From assembly GCF_000282095.2 (NCBI RefSeq), contig NZ_AKKC02000001.1:1-64000 (forward strand): a DNA stretch of 64,000 nt, read 5' to 3'. A program made the translations under genes and the position numbers. This document shows, one piece after another, positions 10,929 through 18,828 of this stretch. The DNA comes from Rhizobium sp. CF080. Lineage in GTDB: Bacteria; Pseudomonadota; Alphaproteobacteria; Rhizobiales; Rhizobiaceae. The notes under the pieces are model-generated. The model made no database searches and had not been told where the DNA came from. It saw only the letters and a program-made list of their open reading frames with translations. The number at the start of each line of letters is the position of its first letter. Within the stretch, counting starts at the first letter, position 1.

Positions 10929-11714
10929 TTAGAGGATCCGGCTCGCGGCGCAGACGCGCCCGACGACTTTCAGGTCCGCCAAACTATCCTTGGGGGCATG
11001 CTGCGGGCGATAGCGTTCCAGATTGTCCGGCAGGAGTTCGAGGCTGCCATGCGGAAGCCTCTGCACCCGGCGGACGATCAGTTCTTCGCCGACATCGAAC
11101 AGATAGACGCGCCCATCCTCCAGCTTGCGGTCGCTGATGTCGACGAATATCGGCGCTCCGTCGACGATGGTCGGCGACATGCTGTCGCCTTTTGCGAACA
11201 GGACACGCATGTTGCCCGGATCGACCAAAAGCTTCGCCCAGAAACCTTGGGGGATGGCCGCCCATGTGGCATCGTGCGGTTCGAACGAGAGCTGTCCGGT
11301 CGTCTCGTCTTCATAGGCGGGGATGAAGACACGATCGGCGAGATTCCAGAGCGGGCTCGGCTCGGAAAATCCGGCCGGCGGGATTTCCGGTGGCGCAAAA
11401 TGGATGATCCCCTCCTCGACCGACCAGTCGTTGCCGAGATATTCGATCGGCACGTCGGCGAGCTCCGCCATCATGTTGAGCGTGCTGTGGCGCGGTTCGG
11501 TCTTGCCGTGGCGATAGTTGTCGAGCGTGTTGTCGTTGATGCCGAGCGCATCCACCACGCGCAGGCGTCCGCCGGCCAGTTCGCAGAGGATCAGCATCTT
11601 CAGCGCAATCGCCCGGCGCGCGGCATCCCTGCCCTCCCAACTTGGTGAGAACCGCGCCAACGCACGCTCGATCCGGTGGCGCAATTCGCCATTGACAGGC
11701 ATGGACATTTTCAA
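10929..11714 (-). CDS. HTH regulator with S24/LexA-like C-terminal domain
   Basis: The 261-residue protein has an N-terminal helix-turn-helix (about residues 36-75, with LGINDNTLDNYRHGKTEP) and a C-terminal S24 peptidase-like fold with the serine motif FAKGDSMSPTIVDGAPIFVD and the strand pair VYLFDVGEELIVRRVQRL. It resembles phage-repressor-type or stress regulators. In LexA the catalytic Lys sits in VTVKRL; here the matching position reads IVRRV, so autocleavage may be lost. Three Met codons (1, 3, 5) compete as starts. It stands alone, transcribed toward the HAD gene, with a 236-base upstream gap that includes the ccrM terminator. Confidence 0.85.
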   Translation of the reverse strand: MKMSMPVNGELRHRIERALARFSPSWEGRDAARRAIALKMLILCELAGGRLRVVDALGINDNTLDNYRHGKTEPRHSTLNMMAELADVPIEYLGNDWSVEEGIIHFAPPEIPPAGFSEPSPLWNLADRVFIPAYEDETTGQLSFEPHDATWAAIPQGFWAKLLVDPGNMRVLFAKGDSMSPTIVDGAPIFVDISDRKLEDGRVYLFDVGEELIVRRVQRLPHGSLELLPDNLERYRPQHAPKDSLADLKVVGRVCAASRIL

Positions 11715-11840
11715 AAACGCAAAAAATCGGAAACTCGCTCAACCCTATACAACCTACGATAACAAGCACAGGTAACGGTGGGAATACCCAAAAATTCGCA
11801 AGGCTGCGGGGTTCGGCCTGAGGCAGAAAAATGGAGCGCA

Positions 11841-11879
11841 AAAAGAAATGGCGCCCGGGATCAGCCTTCCCGGGCGCCA
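11841..11879 (-). terminator. Rho-independent terminator after ccrM
   Basis: Perfect 11-bp stem TGGCGCCCGGG (11849-11859) with its complement at 11869-11879. On the minus strand it is followed by TTTCTTTTTGCG. It lies 71 bases after the ccrM stop codon. Confidence 0.85.
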
Positions 11880-11950
11880 ATTATCCTCGTCCGGGACTAG
11901 AGGTACGAAACCGGACAAGGCATTCGGTCGGTGTGGCGGGGACCGGTGGA

Positions 11951-13160
<1,210 letters not shown>

Positions 13161-13226
13161 GGTGCGCGATTTCGGGAAAAATTTTGTGGCGTGGAAAGAC
13201 GGCGCCGGTTGCGCTAGGATCATGCC

Positions 13227-13523
13227 ATGAAGAGAAGTGAAGCGATCGAAAAGCTGAAACAGCAGGCCGACGCCATCCGGGCGCTCGGCGCGACCTCGCT
13301 TTATCTTTTCGGGTCAGTCGCCCGCGACGAGGCCGGGCCGTCGAGTGATCTCGATCTGTTTATCGACTATGATCCTGACAAGAAATTTTCCTTGTTCGAC
13401 CTCGTGGGCATCAAACTTTTCTTAGAAGATAAGCTTGCAACAGAGGTGGATGTCACGACTCGCGACAGCCTTCATCCGATGCTGAAAGACAGGATCGAAA
13501 ACTCAGCATTGCAGGTTTTCTGA
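13227..13523 (+). CDS. MNT-type nucleotidyltransferase (MntA-like), no HEPN partner
   Basis: The 98-residue protein has the minimal nucleotidyltransferase core GSVARDEAGPSSDLDLFIDYD (G-S-x10-D-x-D) and a third acidic strand LATEVDVTTRD. Such proteins usually are the antitoxin half of HEPN-MNT modules and AMPylate the HEPN toxin. No HEPN gene lies next to it: the plus strand downstream holds no gene and the next genes are small membrane proteins on the other strand. It may be orphaned, or it may act on a partner elsewhere. Confidence 0.85.
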   Translation: MKRSEAIEKLKQQADAIRALGATSLYLFGSVARDEAGPSSDLDLFIDYDPDKKFSLFDLVGIKLFLEDKLATEVDVTTRDSLHPMLKDRIENSALQVF

Positions 13524-13543
13524 CGGGGAACACTCTAAGCCGC

Positions 13544-13663
13544 TTAGGAGCCTCTGTGGCGCTGCTGATAGAGGTTGTAGGCGATCAGGGCGCCTACGAT
13601 GATGCAGCCGACGAGGGGCATCGTCACATACAGGAGATCAAACGTCTGAATTGATGTCGTCAT
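13544..13663 (-). CDS. 39-residue single-pass membrane protein
   Basis: The ATG at 13663 has a good GGAGGATC ribosome binding site and opens a 39-codon frame: a short polar N-terminus, a transmembrane stretch (VTMPLVGCIIVGALIAYNLY) and a basic tail QQRHRGS. It starts inside the last codons of the preceding 87-residue membrane protein, so the two look translationally coupled. Function unknown; I know of no named family that fits. Confidence 0.55.
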   Translation of the reverse strand: MTTSIQTFDLLYVTMPLVGCIIVGALIAYNLYQQRHRGS

Positions 13664-13901
13664 CAGTTCTGATCCTCCGCAAGAGAATAGCGCCCAGAAT
13701 ATGTAGCATGATTGCCAGGAAAATCCAAAAGGCTACACCGATGAAAGTGGTGACGGTCACCTGAAAGCTTAAGGCTGCGGCGGTCAGCGGCACAATTGCT
13801 CCAGCAGCCCCCACAGCGGTCGCGAGTTGATTGCACCAACCCGCATGATGCTTGTTGACCTCGTTGCTTACGGCAATGTCGCGTTTCGACCCGAAGACCA
13901 T
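13638..13901 (-). CDS. Small two-helix membrane protein
   Basis: The 87-residue product has a polar start MVFGSKRDIAVSNEVNKHH, two hydrophobic segments (about residues 25-48 and 52-74), and a charged tail RRIRTDDDINSDV. The start at 13901 is favoured by GGGGGAGGG just upstream; an ATG 16 codons earlier has none. Function is not recognised. It overlaps the start of the 39-residue ORF downstream, and together they form a two-gene unit between the MNT gene and the monooxygenase gene. Confidence 0.6.
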   Translation of the reverse strand: MVFGSKRDIAVSNEVNKHHAGWCNQLATAVGAAGAIVPLTAAALSFQVTVTTFIGVAFWIFLAIMLHILGAILLRRIRTDDDINSDV

Positions 13902-13981
13902 CGATCGCCCTCCCCCAAAAGGAATGTAGAGGAAGGGCGTTAAAAGCACCTTTAAGTTGCCTCGAGATGCGGACTGATACG

Positions 13982-14329
13982 CTAAGCCGCATGCACCTCG
14001 CGGCTATCCTTCGGCGCCTCGTCCCTCTCGAACATGCCGTAATCTCTGACGACATGGCCAATCCGCAGGCGGTAGTCGGCAAATACGCCGCCGCGGCCGG
14101 CTTTTTGCGCGGCGCGGTGGCTTTCGAGATTGCGCCATGCCTTGACCGCCTCCTCGTCCCGCCAGAACGACAGGGAGAGGATTTTTCCGCGAAGCGTCAG
14201 GCTTTCGAAACGCTCGATCGAGATGAAGCCGTCGATGGTTTCCAGTTCGGACCGCAGCTCACCGGCAAGGTCCAGATATTTGTGGCGCTCGCCCATATAG
14301 GGGATGACTTCGAAAATGACGGCGATCAT
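13982..14329 (-). CDS. Antibiotic biosynthesis monooxygenase (ABM) domain protein
   Basis: The 115-residue protein has the ferredoxin-like ABM fold: a first strand MIAVIFEVIP, then YLDLAGELRSELETIDGFISIERFES, then ILSLSFWRDEEAVKAWRNLESHRAAQKAGR. Family members are small dimeric monooxygenases or heme-degrading enzymes; the true substrate is unknown. Its ATG overlaps the TGA of the NIPSNAP gene (ATGA), so both are in one operon. The operon is divergent from an ArsR-type regulator that probably controls it. The frame stays open far upstream but those codons are shadows of other genes. Confidence 0.85.
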   Translation of the reverse strand: MIAVIFEVIPYMGERHKYLDLAGELRSELETIDGFISIERFESLTLRGKILSLSFWRDEEAVKAWRNLESHRAAQKAGRGGVFADYRLRIGHVVRDYGMFERDEAPKDSREVHAA

Positions 14330-14655
14330 GGCTTTACCAGAGCTCCGTGGGGCATCGAAACGTTCTTGAGGAAGATGCGGTCTTCCTTCAGGATGAAACG
14401 CTCGCGCTTGGAAAATGCGTAATTTTCCTGGCCGAGCGGATCGGCCATCAGCCGGGCGCGATAGGCCTCGTAGGCGGCGAGGCTGTCGATATTGTAGACG
14501 CCGTAGGCGGTCGTCGCCGAACCCTCGTGCGGGCCGAAATAACCGATCAGGTCGGCGCCGCAACGCGGGATCGCCTGGCCCCAGTTGTGGGCATACTCGG
14601 TGAACTGATCCTTCTTGAACGGGTCGATCTCGTAGCGGATGAAACAGGTGATCAT
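14326..14655 (-). CDS. NIPSNAP family protein
   Basis: The 109-residue protein begins MITCFIRYEIDPFKKDQFTEYAHNWGQAIPRCGADLIGYF and ends with an AFSKRERFILKEDRIFLKN segment, typical of the single-domain bacterial NIPSNAP group with a dimeric alpha/beta-barrel fold. No catalytic function is established for such proteins. A GGAGACG ribosome binding site precedes the ATG. It is the first gene of a two-gene operon with the ABM gene and is divergent from the ArsR regulator 73 bases away. Confidence 0.85.
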   Translation of the reverse strand: MITCFIRYEIDPFKKDQFTEYAHNWGQAIPRCGADLIGYFGPHEGSATTAYGVYNIDSLAAYEAYRARLMADPLGQENYAFSKRERFILKEDRIFLKNVSMPHGALVKP

Positions 14656-14701
14656 GGCGTCGTCTCCTTGTGTTGTGGAGGTGTTTTGCCATGTTGCCAG
14701 A

Positions 14702-14730
14702 CGAAGATGCTTCGGTTACGGTCGAAGTAT
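14702..14730. promoter_or_regulatory. Candidate ArsR-family operator between NIPSNAP operon and regulator
   Basis: CGAAG-ATG-CTTCG (14702-14714) is a perfect inverted repeat, and CTTCG-N8-CGAAG (14710-14727) extends it with a third half-site. Three alternating half-sites overlap the start of the regulator gene and the shared divergent promoter, as expected for an autoregulated ArsR-type repressor. Confidence 0.45.
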
Positions 14731-15412
14731 GAAAGAAGGTCCAGACATTGCCCGCATCGGGATGCTGTTCGGCGATCCCGCCCGTGCCAACATGCTGACC
14801 GCGCTTATGGGCGGCCAGGCACTGACGGCGACCGAGCTTGCGCAAGCGGCCGGCGTGACGGTGCAGACGGCAAGTTCGCATCTCTCCAAGCTCGAAGACG
14901 GCGGCATTCTGACCCAGCGCAAGCAGGGCCGGCACCGCTATTTTATGCTTGCCGACGCGGCGGCCGGCACGCTGCTCGAAAACATCATGGGGTTTGCGGC
15001 AAGCAGAGGCCATCTGCGCCACCGGCCGGGGCCGAAGGATCCGGCGCTGCGCAAGGCGCGCGTCTGCTACGATCATCTCGCCGGCGATTACGGGGTTAGG
15101 ATGCTCGACAGTTTCGTTGCCCGCGGCGCGATCGAGAGCGATGGCGAGAACCTGGCGATGACCGAGGACGGCCGCGCGGAACTCGGCACGCTGGGAATCG
15201 ATGTGGCAGCGCTCACATCCAACCGCCGGCCGCTCTGCAAATCCTGCCTCGACTGGAGCGAGCGGCGCTCGCATCTGGCCGGCACGCTCGGCAAGGCACT
15301 GCTTGCCCATTTCCTCGAAAATGGCTGGGCACGGCGCAGCGGCGAAAGCCGCGCGGTGCTGTTCACGCCGGACGGCGAGCGGAAGTTCCTGGCGCTGTTT
15401 CCGGCCGGCTGA
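14729..15412 (+). CDS. ArsR-family winged-helix transcriptional regulator
   Basis: The 227-residue protein has an ArsR HTH near the N-terminus (RIGMLFGDPARANMLTALMGG, then LAQAAGVTVQTASSHLSKLEDGGILTQRKQGRHRYFML) and a long C-terminal region with CKSCLDWSERRSHLAGTLGKALLAHFLENGWARR. This larger type is common in proteobacteria as a neighbour of small monooxygenase-like genes. It likely senses a small molecule and controls the divergent NIPSNAP-ABM operon. No CxC metal site typical of ArsR/SmtB is visible in the HTH. Its 3' end overlaps the convergent DUF1284 gene by 50 bases. Confidence 0.88.
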   Translation: MKEGPDIARIGMLFGDPARANMLTALMGGQALTATELAQAAGVTVQTASSHLSKLEDGGILTQRKQGRHRYFMLADAAAGTLLENIMGFAASRGHLRHRPGPKDPALRKARVCYDHLAGDYGVRMLDSFVARGAIESDGENLAMTEDGRAELGTLGIDVAALTSNRRPLCKSCLDWSERRSHLAGTLGKALLAHFLENGWARRSGESRAVLFTPDGERKFLALFPAG

Positions 15413-15830
15413 ACGTCGTGACCAGCGCGCCTGCATAATCCTGTCCCGCGATGCGATCGCAAAGGCTGTTCCATTCGCAGCCCGTGCAAGCGCGGCGCGT
15501 CACGCCAGCAGAGAAGGCGCGGCGCAGTTTATCGAACAGCGCCGGATCGGAGGCGATCACCGACCCGATCTCAAGCTCCCGCCCAAGCAGGCGGGCAATA
15601 TCCGCCAGCGCCGACGCGTCGCGACCGGCAACCGAGGCACCGAAACAATGTGCATCTTCATCCGACAGAAGCGGGGCGCAGATATCGTCGGGACCGGAAA
15701 CAATCTCGATCGGCTCGCCGGCAGAAAGCCGGCCGGCGAGACGACGATAATTGACGACGAAGGCTGGATTATAGCCCTCGCCGACGAAGGTCAGCACGCA
15801 GAGAAGATGATGCGGCCGCAGCCTCACCAT
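15363..15830 (-). CDS. DUF1284 domain protein
   Basis: The 155-residue protein starts MVRLRPHHLLCVLTFVGEGYNPAFVVNY, the signature of DUF1284, and has cysteines in CAPLLSDEDAHCFG and the pair CTGCEWNSLC near the end, suggesting a metal or iron-sulfur site. The ATG at 15830 overlaps the bioY stop codon (TGATG), so it is translated with bioY; a GTG at 15833 is an alternative. No function is established for the family. Co-transcription with a biotin transporter suggests BioR control, which does not prove a role in biotin use. The 3' end lies inside the 3' end of the ArsR gene. Confidence 0.85.
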   Translation of the reverse strand: MVRLRPHHLLCVLTFVGEGYNPAFVVNYRRLAGRLSAGEPIEIVSGPDDICAPLLSDEDAHCFGASVAGRDASALADIARLLGRELEIGSVIASDPALFDKLRRAFSAGVTRRACTGCEWNSLCDRIAGQDYAGALVTTFSRPETAPGTSARRPA

Positions 15831-16417
15831 CACTCCGCCGCAGGACGGTTGCGGGAGGCGACCGCGGCAAGGACAGCCGCCGCCAGGCCCGATTTCAGCG
15901 CAGCCCCTAGGATGAACGGAGCAACACCGGCCCAGAACGCCTTTTCAGCGCCGATCAGTGCCGCAAGCCAGGTCCAGCCGAGCGCAAGGCAGAGAAGGTT
16001 TGCGATCAGATGTGCCGAGAAGCTGGCGAGGATGCGCCGCCCGGTCCAGCCGCGTTCGGCAAGCCAGCCGGCAACGGCGGCAATCACCGGAAACGAAAAG
16101 AGATAACCGGCGGTCGGCCCTGCGAAAGCGGCAATGCTGCCCGCCCCACCTGCCAGCACGGGCGCTCCAAGTGCTGCTTCTCCAAGCCACGCAAGCACCG
16201 TCAAGGCGCCAAGCCGCCAGCCGTAAACCACGCCGATCATGGTCACGGCGAAAGTCTGCATGGTAATCGGTACCGGAACCATCGGCACGGCGATCTGGGA
16301 CGCGATCGCCAGCACCAGTGTTCCCGCAAGCACGAACAGGGCCTTGGCAGGGACGGACCGGCCGGCGAGCCGAAAGGGATCGAAAACAAGTGTCTGGTGG
16401 GACGTAATCAGGGACAT
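15830..16417 (-). CDS. bioY: Biotin transporter BioY
   Basis: The 195-residue membrane protein is the substrate-capture (S) component of biotin ECF transporters. It has about six hydrophobic helices and the motifs QIAVPMVPVPITMQTFAV and LAWLGEAALGAPVLAGGAGSIAAFAGPTAGYLFSFP, typical for BioY. No ECF ATPase or T-component gene lies nearby, so it would work alone or with distant partners. The start at 16417 has an AAAAGGAGAG ribosome binding site. A BioR box (16437-16446) lies 20 bases upstream of the start, and bioR is the next gene upstream. Confidence 0.95.
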   Translation of the reverse strand: MSLITSHQTLVFDPFRLAGRSVPAKALFVLAGTLVLAIASQIAVPMVPVPITMQTFAVTMIGVVYGWRLGALTVLAWLGEAALGAPVLAGGAGSIAAFAGPTAGYLFSFPVIAAVAGWLAERGWTGRRILASFSAHLIANLLCLALGWTWLAALIGAEKAFWAGVAPFILGAALKSGLAAAVLAAVASRNRPAAE

Positions 16418-16436
16418 CGAAGCTCTCCTTTTCAAA

Positions 16437-16446
16437 TTATAGATAA
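16437..16446. promoter_or_regulatory. BioR box 1 at the bioY promoter
   Basis: TTATAGATAA inside a symmetric AT-rich flank (AAATTATAGATAATTTT) matches the known alphaproteobacterial BioR palindrome TTATCTATAA/TTATAGATAA. It sits 20 bases before the bioY ATG, where repressor binding would block transcription. Confidence 0.85.
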
Positions 16447-16577
16447 TTTTGACTCCCATCTATTTTATGAAATGATTTTTGGCTGATGACAAGCGCCCAG
16501 CCGCGGCTTGATCGCCACGATATCAAACCTGGGAACACAAAATCCCAGCTTTCCGGTGAAATTCGCTGGAAATAAAA

Positions 16578-16587
16578 TTATCTATAA
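16578..16587. promoter_or_regulatory. BioR box 2, just after the bioR stop codon
   Basis: TTATCTATAA with the flank AAATTATCTATAATTTT is the same palindrome as box 1, 141 bases away. It lies 12 bases past the bioR stop codon and 161 bases upstream of the bioY start, so it could mark a second, more distant bioY promoter or allow looping between boxes. Confidence 0.8.
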
Positions 16588-16599
16588 TTTTTGAAACGA

Positions 16600-17268
16600 T
16601 CAGCCGACGATAGCAAAAGTCTCGCGCGGAATACCGGTTTTGGCCGGTTGCGGGCCGCGGCCGATCCATTGCACGTGCTTCTGCAGGATGGCGGCGGCCT
16701 CGTCTGTCCTGCCCTGCCGGAGGGCGGCCAGGATGGCGCGGTGATCGTGGTCGGTGCGCTTTTCCCAGCCGGACTGCCAGGCGGAGAACAGGAAGCGCGC
16801 GCTTGCGGCATGCAGGTCGTCGATCGAGGCGAGCAGGCGCTTCATGCCGCAGGGCGTGAGGATCAGCCGGTGGAAACGGCGGTTCGCCTCTTCCCAGGCA
16901 TGCACGTCAGCTGCGGCGTCGCCCTCACGGGTCGCTTCCTCCGCGGCATCGAGGATGGCGGGGGTCAGGTGGCGGGCGGCATGGCGGATCGCCAGGACCT
17001 CCAGCACGGCGCGCATTTCCGCCACCTCGCGGACTTCGGCGAGATCGAAGGAAGCGACCCGCACGCCACGGCGCGGCTCGCTGATCGCCAGGCCCTGCGC
17101 CTCCAGCCGGCGGAAGGCCTCGCGCACTGGCACGTGGCTGGTCTGAAATTCCTCGGCGATGTGATCCTGGCGAAGACGGGCACCGGGGGCAAGCTCGCCG
17201 CGCACGATGCGATCGGCAAGCACCCGGCTGATTCGACTGGCGATTGTGTCTTCCGGCTCCTTGCTCAT
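16600..17268 (-). CDS. bioR: GntR-family repressor of biotin genes
   Basis: The 222-residue protein is a GntR/FadR-type regulator: winged helix with LAPGARLRQDHIAEEFQTSHVPVREAFRRLEAQGLA (about residues 26-61) and an all-helical FCD effector domain (LAEVREVAEMRAVLEVLAIRHAA to the C-terminus). The next gene is bioY and two BioR boxes lie between them, which identifies it as BioR by context. BioR represses biotin uptake and synthesis genes in alphaproteobacteria. Its ribosome binding site AAGGA is inside a perfect 6-bp hairpin (17271-17286). No BioR box is visible upstream of its own start. Confidence 0.88.
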   Translation of the reverse strand: MSKEPEDTIASRISRVLADRIVRGELAPGARLRQDHIAEEFQTSHVPVREAFRRLEAQGLAISEPRRGVRVASFDLAEVREVAEMRAVLEVLAIRHAARHLTPAILDAAEEATREGDAAADVHAWEEANRRFHRLILTPCGMKRLLASIDDLHAASARFLFSAWQSGWEKRTDHDHRAILAALRQGRTDEAAAILQKHVQWIGRGPQPAKTGIPRETFAIVG

Positions 17269-17270
17269 CA

Positions 17271-17286
17271 GCGTTCCTTAGAACGC
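17271..17286 (-). promoter_or_regulatory. bioR: Hairpin covering the bioR ribosome binding site
   Basis: On the minus strand GCGTTC-TAAG-GAACGC forms a six-pair stem three bases before the bioR ATG. The Shine-Dalgarno AAGGA spans the loop and right arm, so folding could limit translation; alternatively it is a protein-binding dyad. Confidence 0.4.
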
Positions 17287-17417
17287 CACCCCCCGCTTGT
17301 CGAGAGCCGCCCGCTAGGCTTGTCCCAGCCATGCACGGCGGTTGGTTGAGGTTTGTCCTGCCATCGTATAAAAGCCCGCTTCACCTTCCATACAAGGCCC
17401 ATAAAAGGCATTTCCTC

Positions 17418-18107
17418 ATGAGCAGCTTCGACCTCATCATTTTCGATTGCGACGGCGTTCTCGTCGATTCCGAAATCATCGCGGCGCAGGTGGAATCCCG
17501 GCTGCTGACCGAAGCGGGTTATCCGATCAGCATCGAGGAAATGGGCGAGCGCTTCGCCGGCATGACCTGGAAGAACATTCTCCTGGCTGTGGAGAAGGAA
17601 TCCAATATTCCGCTCTCGGCCTCGCTGATCGACAAATCCGAGACGCTGCTCGACGCCCGGCTCGCCCGTGACGTGAAGATCATCGACGGCGTGAAATTCG
17701 CGCTGGCAAGGCTGACGACGCAACGCTGCATCTGCTCAAACTCCAGCACGCATCGTCTCGACATGATGCTCGAAAAGGTCGGCCTCAAACCCTATTTCGC
17801 GCCGCATATCTATTCGGCCAAGGATCTCGGGCCGGATCGGGTGAAGCCGAAGCCGGATATCTTCCTGCACGCTGCCGAGCAGTTCAAAGTCGCGCCGGAG
17901 AAGTGCCTGGTAATCGAGGATTCCACCCATGGCGTCCATGGCGCCAGGGCGGCAGGCATGCGCGTCGTCGGCTTTACCGGCGCATCGCACACCTATCCGA
18001 GCCATGCCGACCGGCTGACCGACGCGGGTGCCGAAACGGTGATCTCGCGGATGATGGACCTGCCGGCCGTCATCGCCGCCCTCGGCGAATGGGCCGGCGC
18101 TTTCTGA
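17418..18107 (+). CDS. HAD-superfamily phosphatase (HAD-IA, beta-phosphoglucomutase-like)
   Basis: The 229-residue protein has motif I FDCDGVLVDSE (residues 9-19), motif II ICSNSSTHRL, motif III Lys in RVKPKPDIFLHAAEQF and motif IV VIEDSTHGVHGARAAGM. The inserted helical cap lies between motifs I and II. This combination is usual for small sugar-phosphate or phosphoglycolate-type phosphatases. The substrate is not readable. It is divergent from bioR and reads alone. Confidence 0.92.
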   Translation: MSSFDLIIFDCDGVLVDSEIIAAQVESRLLTEAGYPISIEEMGERFAGMTWKNILLAVEKESNIPLSASLIDKSETLLDARLARDVKIIDGVKFALARLTTQRCICSNSSTHRLDMMLEKVGLKPYFAPHIYSAKDLGPDRVKPKPDIFLHAAEQFKVAPEKCLVIEDSTHGVHGARAAGMRVVGFTGASHTYPSHADRLTDAGAETVISRMMDLPAVIAALGEWAGAF

Positions 18108-18131
18108 TCGTCCCGATCAGGTCTTTCCCGA

Positions 18132-18701
18132 TCAGTTCCGGCGGACCGGCTTCTTTGCCGGGCCGGTGTCGAAGCCCAGGCGGACGCGGGTGAAGCGCGA
18201 GGCTCCCCCTTGCGCGTTGGGGATCTGCACATCAGCCTTGTTGAAGATGAACTGGGTGCCGCCGGCCGGCATGTCTACCGGGAAAGCCACCTTCTGCGAG
18301 TAGATGACGCTGTCGCCGTCGACCACTTCGACGAGGACCGGCAGGGTCACCTTGCCGGGAACGCCGACCGGGCCCTGGACGACGCGGCCCTGCGCGACGA
18401 CATTGATGGTCAGCGTCGTTTCATTGGCAGTGCACTGGCGCGTCGCGTCGGCAAGCGAGGCCTGGTAGAGCAGTTTTTCCGGCTGGTTCTCGCCGCCGCG
18501 CGCATAGGCGCGATGGATGGCGGTCTGTTCCAGCATCACGACTGGCGGGCAGAAAGCCTGCACGACCGGGGTTGCGGCCTGACCGGCGGGGGCGGTTGGG
18601 GTCAGTCCTTCGGTCGGCGCCGAGGAATTGCAGCTTGCGAGAACCGCCACGACCGATACCGCCAGAAAACCACGCGAAATCTTTGCAAACACCGTACTCA
18701 A
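18132..18701 (-). CDS. Conserved lipoprotein of unknown function
   Basis: The 189-residue protein has an N-terminal signal sequence with a lipobox (VAVLASC, Cys at about residue 24), a Pro/Ala/Thr-rich linker, and a mostly beta C-terminal part (TTLTINVVAQGRVVQGP to FTRVRLGFDTGP). It is probably anchored in the periplasm by lipid. It resembles conserved rhizobial lipoproteins, but I cannot assign a family. It is divergent from thrC and convergent with the HAD gene. Confidence 0.75.
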   Translation of the reverse strand: MSTVFAKISRGFLAVSVVAVLASCNSSAPTEGLTPTAPAGQAATPVVQAFCPPVVMLEQTAIHRAYARGGENQPEKLLYQASLADATRQCTANETTLTINVVAQGRVVQGPVGVPGKVTLPVLVEVVDGDSVIYSQKVAFPVDMPAGGTQFIFNKADVQIPNAQGGASRFTRVRLGFDTGPAKKPVRRN

Positions 18702-18828
18702 CCCTCTTCCATCCCAATTTCTGGGCCAATACCGAAGCGAACCGGAGTGTCACTTTCCGGTCTTTCACCGCCCATTTTCCTGGTCTATATCAGCGGCGCG
18801 AATAAAAATCGATTGGGGATTCACGGTC

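Noticed and set aside
14330-15436. Long N-terminal extension of the ABM protein
   Set aside because: The frame runs through the NIPSNAP gene and the ArsR gene; the ABM domain starts at the ATG that overlaps the NIPSNAP stop.
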